Assembly: GCA_913050305.1 (NCBI GenBank)
Contig: CAJXAS010000126.1
Span: forward strand, 1 to 5,038
Reading direction: 5' to 3'
DNA from: an uncultured Polaribacter sp.
Lineage (GTDB): Bacteria > Bacteroidota > Bacteroidia > Flavobacteriales > Flavobacteriaceae
Length of the DNA: 5,038 nucleotides
The notes beneath the pieces were generated by a model that saw only the letters and a program-made list of their open reading frames with translations, searched no databases and was not told the origin of the DNA. Below, in pieces: positions 1 to 5,038 of the stretch. Position 1 is the stretch's first letter. Every line of letters starts with the position of its first letter. A program made the position numbers and the translations under genes.

Positions 1-1891
1 CGAAAACATATAAGATAATACCTGTTAAAAGTGTTGTAATGTTTGCATCAATAATTGCAGATAAAGCTCCTTTAACAGAGAATCCTTCTTCTACAGATTG
101 TTTTAAACCTTTCTTTCTGAATAAGCTTTCTTTAATTCTTTCAAAGATAATTACATTGGCATCTACAGACATACCTATGGTTAAGATAATACCAGCAATT
201 CCAGGCAACGTTAATACTGCGTTGAAAGAGGCTAGTATGCCAAATATGAATAGTATGTTTACTATTAATGCAACATCTGCAAATATACCCGCTTTTCCGT
301 AGTATAAAATCATCCAGATTAAAACTAACAAAATAGCTAAACCAAAAGAATTAATAGAGGCGTCTATAGACTCTTGCCCTAAAGATGGACCGACAACTTC
401 TATTTGAATAATTCTTGCAGCAGCAGGTAGTTTACCAGCTTTTAAAACGGTAGCAATATCTTCTGCTTCTGTTATTGTCATGCTACCACCAGAGATAGAA
501 GTGCTACCACCTGTAATTGCATTGTTTACTGTTGGTGCAGTGTAGACATTGTCATCTAGCACTACAGCAATAAATTTATTTTTTTGAGCAGCTAAGTCAG
601 TAGTTAATTTTGCCCAAGCCTTAGATGCACCACTATTCATGGTCATACTTACTTCAGGTTTGTTTAACTGGCTAAACACTTGAGATGCATCTAAAATAAC
701 ATCACCTTCTAAAGGAGCAATGTCATTTCTGTTCGATTTTATTGCATATAAAGCTACTAAATCATTTGCTTCAAAATCTTCATCAGTATTTTCAGTTTCT
801 GACTGTGTAGAAAACGATTTATAATCCCATAAGAATTTTACGTAACGTAATTCATTAGGAAGTAAGTCTCTAATTTCTTTATTGTTTAATAAGCTATTTA
901 CAGTTGCAGTATCTAACACTTTAGCATAACCAATTGTAGAGCTTAATTGCGCTTGCATTGGACTTAAATAAGAGAATAACATTTTTTGATCTACTTGCGT
1001 AGAATCAGCAGATGTTCCTAATAAATCATCAATATCATCTTTTTCAACAGCTGTTTCAACTTTTTCTTTTACAGAAGTGTCTTTTAATAACTCTATAGAT
1101 TTTGCATTTGCAACAGATAAGTATTGAATTACTTCTGCATTAGAATATACTTCCCAAAACTGTAATTCTGCTTTACTAGTTATCAATTTTGTTACACGCT
1201 CAATATCTTTAGCTCCTGGTAATTCAATTTGAATTCTACCAGAGTTTCCAATTCTTTGAATGTTAGGAGAAGCTACTCCAAATTTGTCTATTCTACTTCT
1301 TAGTACTTCAAAAGCAGTACCAATAGAACTATTAATTTCTTCTTGTAAAGTTTCTTTAACTGATACATTGTCTTCATTAAAAGAAATTTTATCGCTTAAA
1401 GCTTTTGTTCCAAAAATAGCAGGATCGCTTAATTTTGTATTGCCAGCAGTCAATTCAAATTCTTGAAAGAATAAATCTAAATAATTAGAGTTACTACTTT
1501 TTTGTTTCGCTTCTGCAGTTGCTAAGGCTTGGTTAAAAGCTTCGTTTTTAGAATCGTTAGATAAATTCTTTAAAACTTCTTTTACAGAAACTTGTAAGAT
1601 AGCATTTACACCACCTTTTAAATCAAGACCAAGATTCATTTCTTTGTCTCTAATATCATTATACGTGTATTGTGCAACACCTACATTGATGATTTCTTTG
1701 TTTGCAATACTGTCTAAGTATTTTCTCTCAGCAACAGCTTTCTTTCTTGCATCATTATCCGTTACCGTTCTTTCTGCATATACTTTCGCATCATCTCCTA
1801 CTTTATTGGCAAAAAATGTAAATGATAATTGATATAAACTCACTAATCCGAAAAGGATTGCGAATACTTTAATAAGTCCTTTGTTTTGCAT
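1..1891 (-). CDS. secDF: Protein translocase subunit SecD, probably the SecD half of a fused SecDF (3' end outside window)
   Basis: Inner-membrane accessory subunit of the Sec translocon, which uses the proton-motive force to help pull exported proteins into the periplasm. The frame is open for 630 codons from ATG 1891-1889 to the window edge. The start is well placed: the protein begins MQNKGLIKVFAILFGLVSLY, giving a short cytoplasmic tail and then TM1 (about 6-26). A large periplasmic domain covers about 27-510. It contains LGLDLKGG (87-94), RIDKFGV (200-206), RIQIELPG (219-226), PEVSMTMN (412-419), and then GKLPAAARIIQIE followed by GPSLGQ (501-506). TM2 is about 513-530, TM3 about 537-553 and TM4 about 555-582. 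TM4 carries VDANVIIFERIKE, in which D577 aligns with the proton-relay aspartate D519 of E. coli SecD. SAIIDANITTLLTG (611-624) opens TM5. Bacteroidota usually have SecD and SecF fused at about 1000 residues. The SecF half is not visible here, so the fusion is inferred. The leader is A-rich, with no strong Shine-Dalgarno. Confidence 0.97.
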   Translation of the reverse strand, partial: MQNKGLIKVFAILFGLVSLYQLSFTFFANKVGDDAKVYAERTVTDNDARKKAVAERKYLDSIANKEIINVGVAQYTYNDIRDKEMNLGLDLKGGVNAILQVSVKEVLKNLSNDSKNEAFNQALATAEAKQKSSNSNYLDLFFQEFELTAGNTKLSDPAIFGTKALSDKISFNEDNVSVKETLQEEINSSIGTAFEVLRSRIDKFGVASPNIQRIGNSGRIQIELPGAKDIERVTKLITSKAELQFWEVYSNAEVIQYLSVANAKSIELLKDTSVKEKVETAVEKDDIDDLLGTSADSTQVDQKMLFSYLSPMQAQLSSTIGYAKVLDTATVNSLLNNKEIRDLLPNELRYVKFLWDYKSFSTQSETENTDEDFEANDLVALYAIKSNRNDIAPLEGDVILDASQVFSQLNKPEVSMTMNSGASKAWAKLTTDLAAQKNKFIAVVLDDNVYTAPTVNNAITGGSTSISGGSMTITEAEDIATVLKAGKLPAAARIIQIEVVGPSLGQESIDASINSFGLAILLVLIWMILYYGKAGIFADVALIVNILFIFGILASFNAVLTLPGIAGIILTIGMSVDANVIIFERIKESLFRKKGLKQSVEEGFSVKGALSAIIDANITTLLTGIILYVF

Positions 1892-1931
1892 CTTCTATTT
1901 TTTTGGTCGACTTTCTTTTTTTTAAAACGAG

Positions 1932-1962
1932 CAAATATAGTATTTCAATGTAGTCTAAACAA
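1932..1962 (-). promoter_or_regulatory. Bacteroidota-type promoter of secDF
   Basis: On the minus strand, TTG at 1962-1960 is followed after exactly 20 bases by TATATTTG at 1939-1932. This matches the known Bacteroidota housekeeping-sigma consensus (TTG, 17-23 bases, TAnnTTTG) at every defined position. The -7 element ends 40 bases before the secDF ATG. Transcription would therefore start near 1928 and leave a leader of about 35-38 bases, which is A-rich just before the start codon. The match and spacing are seen directly. The start site is inferred. Confidence 0.7.
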
Positions 1963-2145
1963 TTATTTAGCCATATTTGTGTAGGTGTTTCTGACTATTT
2001 TTTAGGATAATTTAATTATGGCTATTTTTAAGTATTGAAAATGTGACTGTTAAATACCGTAAACTTAATTTTTTATGTTCAATTTTCTCTATAAAATCGA
2101 ATTAAATAGTTTAATAATCAAAGATTATTTAAAAAAATATAGGGC

Positions 2146-2174
2146 AAAAAAAATCCAGCACATGCTGGATTTTT
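2146..2174 (-). terminator. Intrinsic terminator after mdh
   Basis: The hairpin arms are 2149-2159 and 2164-2174, enclosing a 4-base loop (2160-2163). The core is ATCCAGC paired with GCTGGAT, extended by A-T pairs to 11 bp. Read on the minus strand, the hairpin runs into eight consecutive Ts (2153-2146). It begins 27 bases past the mdh stop codon, where a terminator for mdh is expected. Read on the plus strand it has only a five-T tail and no gene upstream, so action on mdh is the sensible reading. Confidence 0.87.
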
Positions 2175-2201
2175 CAATTTTTATAATTAAAAAATTATAG
2201 A

Positions 2202-3128
2202 CTATAATTCTAATAATGCGTTTGTTTTAGAAACTCCAATTGCAGATTCTTGCAAGTGTTCTTTTTCGGCATCGCTTAAATTAATTTCAACAATACTTTC
2301 AATTCCGTTTTTACCTAAAACAACAGGAACTCCAATACACAAGTCATTTAAACCATATTCACCTTCTAATAAAGTAGAGCAAGGAAAAATCTTTTTAGTA
2401 TTACAAGCAATTGCTTGCACCATTCCGCTAACTGCAGCACCAGGAGCATACCAAGCAGAAGTACCTAACAAGCCGGTTAAGGTTGCACCACCAACTTTAG
2501 TATCTTGTAATACTTGTGCTAATCTTTCTTTAGAAATAAATTCTGAAACGGGAATAGAGTTTCTTGTTGCTAATCTTGTTAAAGGAACCATTCCTTTATC
2601 AGAATGCCCACCAATTACCATTCCATCAACATCAGAAATAGGCGCGCCTAAAGCTTCTGCTAATCTGTATTTAAAACGTGCAGAATCTAAAGCTCCACCC
2701 ATTCCAATAATTTTATTTTTTGGAAGGCCTGTAGTTTTATGCACTAAATAAGTCATTGTATCCATCGGATTAGAAACAACAATAATAATTGTTTCCGGAG
2801 AATACTCAATTAAACTAGCAGAAACCATTTTTACAATTCCAGCATTAATACCAATTAATTCCTCACGAGTCATTCCAGGTTTTCTAGGAATACCAGAAGT
2901 AATTACACAAATATCAGAATTTGCTGTTTTAGAATAATCGCTTGTAGTTCCTGTAATTTTAGTGTCAAAACCATTTAAAGAAGCCGTTTGCATTAAATCC
3001 ATTGCTTTGCCCTCTGCGAAACCTTCTTTAATGTCTAAGATTACAACTTCAGAAGCGAAATCTTTAATAGCGATGTATTCTGCACAACTAGCACCTACTG
3101 CACCAGCACCAACAACTGTAACTTTCAT
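2202..3128 (-). CDS. mdh: Malate dehydrogenase (NAD-dependent, LDH-like class)
   Basis: Cytoplasmic TCA-cycle enzyme that interconverts malate and oxaloacetate with NAD. The protein is complete at 308 residues, the usual size of the LDH-like MDH class. The Rossmann fold opens at residue 1 with GAGAVG (7-12). D32 at the end of the second strand favours NAD over NADP. The active-site loop is IPRKPGMTR (80-88). R82 there marks malate dehydrogenase, since lactate dehydrogenases have Gln at this position, and R88 is the second substrate-binding arginine. VSNPMD (118-123) carries N120. LDSARF (147-152) carries D148 and R151, and GGHSDKGMVP (173-182) carries the catalytic H175 that pairs with D148. 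All expected catalytic residues are present. The ATG at 3128 directly precedes the first beta strand, so no other start is plausible. The leader is A-rich without a Shine-Dalgarno. It is flanked by a terminator on each side, which suggests a monocistronic unit. Confidence 0.98.
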   Translation of the reverse strand: MKVTVVGAGAVGASCAEYIAIKDFASEVVILDIKEGFAEGKAMDLMQTASLNGFDTKITGTTSDYSKTANSDICVITSGIPRKPGMTREELIGINAGIVKMVSASLIEYSPETIIIVVSNPMDTMTYLVHKTTGLPKNKIIGMGGALDSARFKYRLAEALGAPISDVDGMVIGGHSDKGMVPLTRLATRNSIPVSEFISKERLAQVLQDTKVGGATLTGLLGTSAWYAPGAAVSGMVQAIACNTKKIFPCSTLLEGEYGLNDLCIGVPVVLGKNGIESIVEINLSDAEKEHLQESAIGVSKTNALLEL

Positions 3129-3164
3129 ATTTTTGTTTTTTAATTATTTTGAGTATATAAGCGG

Positions 3165-3172
3165 CTAAATTA
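3165..3172 (-). promoter_or_regulatory. Weak candidate -7 element for mdh
   Basis: TAATTTAG on the minus strand (3172-3165) matches the Bacteroidota -7 consensus TAnnTTTG at five of six defined positions. It sits 36 bases before the mdh ATG, close to the 40-base distance seen for the secDF promoter. No TTG lies 17-23 bases upstream, so half of the expected promoter is missing. It is listed because mdh needs a promoter downstream of the gyrB terminator and no better candidate is visible. Confidence 0.22.
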
Positions 3173-3206
3173 CAATTTTTTAGATAGTTTATTGGCTCTT
3201 TTAATC

Positions 3207-3241
3207 AAAAAAAAGACACCTATATGAGATGTCTTTTTTTT
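3207..3241 (-). terminator. Intrinsic terminator after gyrB
   Basis: On the minus strand GACATCT (3233-3227) pairs with AGGTGTC (3221-3215) across a 5-base loop, giving a 7-bp stem with one U-G wobble (3229 with 3219). Eight As before the stem (3241-3234) face eight Ts after it (3214-3207), so the stem can extend to about 15 bp and the Ts can serve as the U-tract. The wobble pair becomes a C-A mismatch on the plus strand, so the hairpin is better in the gyrB direction. It starts 25 bases after the gyrB stop codon. Confidence 0.87.
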
Positions 3242-3266
3242 GGTTAAATTTTAAAATTACTAAATT

Positions 3267-5038
3267 TTAAATATCAATTTTTGCATATTTTGCATTTCTT
3301 TCAATGAAATCTCTACGAGGTGGTACTTCGTCTCCCATTAGCATAGAGAAAACTCTATCTGCTTCTGCAGGACTATCTATAACCACTTTACGTAGGGTTC
3401 TAAACTCAGGGTTCATTGTAGTGTCCCAAAGTTGCTCTGCATTCATTTCTCCCAGACCTTTGTAACGCTGTATTGCTGCTGAACCGCCCATTTGCTGAAC
3501 AATTAAATCACGTTGATCATCATCCCAAGCATATTCTCTTTTTTGTCCTTTTTTAACTAAATATAAAGGAGGTGTTGCAATATAAATATATCCTTGTTCT
3601 ACCATCTCTTTCATGTATCTAAAAAAGAAGGTTAATATAAGTGTTGCAATATGCGATCCATCTACATCGGCATCACACATAATAACTACTTTATGGTATC
3701 TTACTTTAGATAAGTTTAAGGCTCTAGGATCTTCTTCAGTTCCAATAGAAACACCCAATGCAGTAAACATGTTTTTGATCTCTTCGTTTTCAAAAACTTT
3801 ATGTTGCATTGCTTTTTCTACATTCAATATTTTTCCACGAAGTGGTAAAATTGCTTGAAAGTTTCTATCTCTACCTTGTTTTGCTGTACCACCTGCAGAA
3901 TCTCCCTCAACTAAGAAAATTTCACATTGTGCTGGATCTGTCTCTGAACAATCTGATAATTTACCAGGTAAACCTCCAATAGACATTACAGTTTTACGTT
4001 GTACCATTTCTCTGGCTTTACGCGCTGCGTGTCTAGCTGTTGCTGCTAAAATTACTTTCTGAACAATTATTTTAGCATCATTAGGATTTTCCTCTAAATA
4101 ATTAGTTAACATTTCAGATACGGACTGCGATACTGCAGCAGATACCTCTCTGTTTCCTAATTTTGTTTTTGTTTGTCCTTCAAATTGTGGTTCTGCAACC
4201 TTTACAGAAATAATTGCTGTTAGTCCTTCACGGAAATCATCACCAGCAATATCAAATTTTACATTTTTAAGCAAACCAGATTCGTCTGCATACTTTTTTA
4301 GAGTACCTGTTAAGCCACGTCTAAATCCAGATAGGTGTGTTCCACCTTCATGCGTATTAATGTTGTTTACGTATGAATGTAGGTTTTCTGCATACGAAGT
4401 ATTGTATACCATTGCAACTTCAACAGGAATACCATTTTTTTCACCTTCCATAGAGATTACTTGTGAGGTTAACTGTTCACGAGTAGAATCTAAATATTTA
4501 ATAAATTCAGGCAAACCTTCAGTACTATGAAATACTTCAGAAATAAAGTTGCCTTCATCATCTGTATTTCTCTTATCGGTTAAACTAATTGTAATTCCTT
4601 TATTTAAATAAGACAACTCACGCATACGTGTTGCTAGTGTCTCATAGCTGTATTCTGTAGTTTGTTTAAAGATAGACTTATCTGGTGAAAAAGTAACAAC
4701 AGTACCCGTAAAATCACTTTCTCCAATTGTTTTTACTGGATATAGTGCTTTTCCTTGTGAATATTCTTGACGCCAAACTTTTCCTTCTTTATGAACTGTA
4801 GCAACTAAGAGCTCTGAAAGTGCATTTACACAACTTACCCCCACACCGTGCAAACCTCCAGAAACTTTATAAGAGTCTTTGTCAAATTTACCACCGGCAC
4901 CAATCTTTGTCATTACTACTTGCAAAGCAGAGACACCTTCTTTCTCGTGCATTCCAACAGGAATTCCACGACCGTTATCTTTGGTTGTAACAGAATTGTC
5001 TTCGTTTATTGTAACATCAATAGTATCACAATAACCAC
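3267..5038 (-). CDS. gyrB: DNA gyrase subunit B (5' end outside window)
   Basis: ATPase subunit of the A2B2 type II topoisomerase that introduces negative supercoils. The visible part is 589 residues (first full codon 5036-5034, stop TAA 3269-3267), and numbering here counts from that first residue. The frame stays open upstream of the ATG at 4952, which is an internal methionine. About 55 N-terminal residues, including the Asn/Glu ATP-binding helix, are off the edge. Seen in order: DNGRGIP (20-26) and SGGLHGVG (59-66) of the GHKL ATPase site; NNINTHEGGTH (224-234); the transducer loop QTKTKLG (288-294) with the ATP-contacting Q288 and K290; and the Toprim domain with EGDSAGG (377-383, E377) and DADVDG (455-460, metal-binding D455, D457, D459). 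The C-terminal part has RYKGLGEMN (524-532) and ends in RRDFIERNAKYAKIDI. Full length would be about 645 residues, the short form without the roughly 170-residue insert of E. coli GyrB. ParE is the main alternative, but similarity to remembered flavobacterial GyrB is much closer. Confidence 0.97.
   Translation of the reverse strand, partial: GYCDTIDVTINEDNSVTTKDNGRGIPVGMHEKEGVSALQVVMTKIGAGGKFDKDSYKVSGGLHGVGVSCVNALSELLVATVHKEGKVWRQEYSQGKALYPVKTIGESDFTGTVVTFSPDKSIFKQTTEYSYETLATRMRELSYLNKGITISLTDKRNTDDEGNFISEVFHSTEGLPEFIKYLDSTREQLTSQVISMEGEKNGIPVEVAMVYNTSYAENLHSYVNNINTHEGGTHLSGFRRGLTGTLKKYADESGLLKNVKFDIAGDDFREGLTAIISVKVAEPQFEGQTKTKLGNREVSAAVSQSVSEMLTNYLEENPNDAKIIVQKVILAATARHAARKAREMVQRKTVMSIGGLPGKLSDCSETDPAQCEIFLVEGDSAGGTAKQGRDRNFQAILPLRGKILNVEKAMQHKVFENEEIKNMFTALGVSIGTEEDPRALNLSKVRYHKVVIMCDADVDGSHIATLILTFFFRYMKEMVEQGYIYIATPPLYLVKKGQKREYAWDDDQRDLIVQQMGGSAAIQRYKGLGEMNAEQLWDTTMNPEFRTLRKVVIDSPAEADRVFSMLMGDEVPPRRDFIERNAKYAKIDI

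Larger units (their letters stand above)
1892..2201. other. 310-bp gene-free region between mdh and secDF
   Basis: This very A+T-rich spacer has the mdh terminator at its right end (2146-2174) and the secDF promoter at its left end (1932-1962). Between them, about 180 bp contains no credible open frame, tRNA-like structure or riboswitch fold that I can recognise. The only structure seen there is a pair of overlapping A+T-rich inverted repeats. One is ATTAAA 2101-2106 against TTTAAT 2110-2115. The other is AATAATC 2113-2119 against GATTATT 2123-2129. Neither has G+C pairs enough to be a convincing RNA hairpin. A regulator-binding site is possible but unsupported. Confidence 0.75.

Noticed and set aside
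39..302. Plus-strand open frame of 87 codons
   Set aside because: It is antisense to the SecD stretch that encodes TM2-TM5, which is unmistakable protein-coding sequence. Its own product resembles no family and has no leader or promoter.
1260..1832. Two plus-strand open frames (1260-1466 and 1644-1832)
   Set aside because: Both are antisense to the conserved N-terminal half of SecD (RIDKFGV and LGLDLKGG regions). Their hydrophobic look comes from reading that gene backwards.
1991..2031. Imperfect direct repeat CTATTTTTTAG / CTATTTTTAAG
   Set aside because: Only two short, low-complexity copies, in A+T-rich spacer. This is expected by chance and not linked to any signal.
2962..3168. Plus-strand open frame over the mdh start
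   Set aside because: It is antisense to the Mdh Rossmann motif and runs into the A+T-rich spacer, with no independent support.
3613..3858. Plus-strand open frame within gyrB
   Set aside because: It is antisense to the GyrB Toprim domain (DADVDG region), which clearly codes on the minus strand.
4950..4952. ATG at 4952 as the gyrB start
   Set aside because: The same frame continues upstream to the window edge and encodes the essential DNGRGIP ATP-site motif, so this methionine is internal.
1..5038. Search for a novel or accessory system (mobile element, phage genes, defence island, CRISPR, toxin-antitoxin, RNA element)
   Set aside because: Over 90% of the window is three well-known core genes, and the spacers are too short and too simple. 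No terminal repeats, tRNA, integrase or repeat array is seen.

Overview
The window holds three housekeeping genes, all on the minus strand. In transcription order (right to left) they are gyrB (DNA gyrase subunit B, 5' end outside the window), mdh (malate dehydrogenase, complete) and secD/secDF (Sec translocon membrane subunit, 3' end outside the window). The DNA is visibly A+T-rich. The GyrB and SecD sequences, the A-rich leaders without a strong Shine-Dalgarno, and a Bacteroidota-type promoter (TTG, 20 bp, TAnnTTTG) all point to a member of the Bacteroidota, most likely a marine-type Flavobacteriaceae (Polaribacter/Tenacibaculum-like). The genus is an inference from remembered protein sequences and was not tested by a search.

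Layout from right to left: 5038-3267 is gyrB, lacking roughly its first 55 codons. The 138-bp gap at 3266-3129 carries an intrinsic terminator for gyrB and whatever drives mdh. 3128-2202 is mdh, complete at 308 codons. The 310-bp gap at 2201-1892 carries the mdh terminator at its right end and a good secDF promoter at its left end, with about 180 bp of very A+T-rich DNA between them. 1891-1 is the first 630 codons of secD/secDF, ending inside transmembrane segment 5.

Each gene is followed, or preceded, by its own transcription signal, so the three look like separate transcription units rather than one operon. They share no pathway: gyrase controls DNA supercoiling, Mdh is a TCA-cycle enzyme, and SecDF uses the proton-motive force to pull proteins across the inner membrane. 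No mobile element, CRISPR array, RNA gene, toxin-antitoxin pair or other accessory system is visible. I looked for an undescribed system and did not find one. The observations below are refinements of an ordinary core-genome region.
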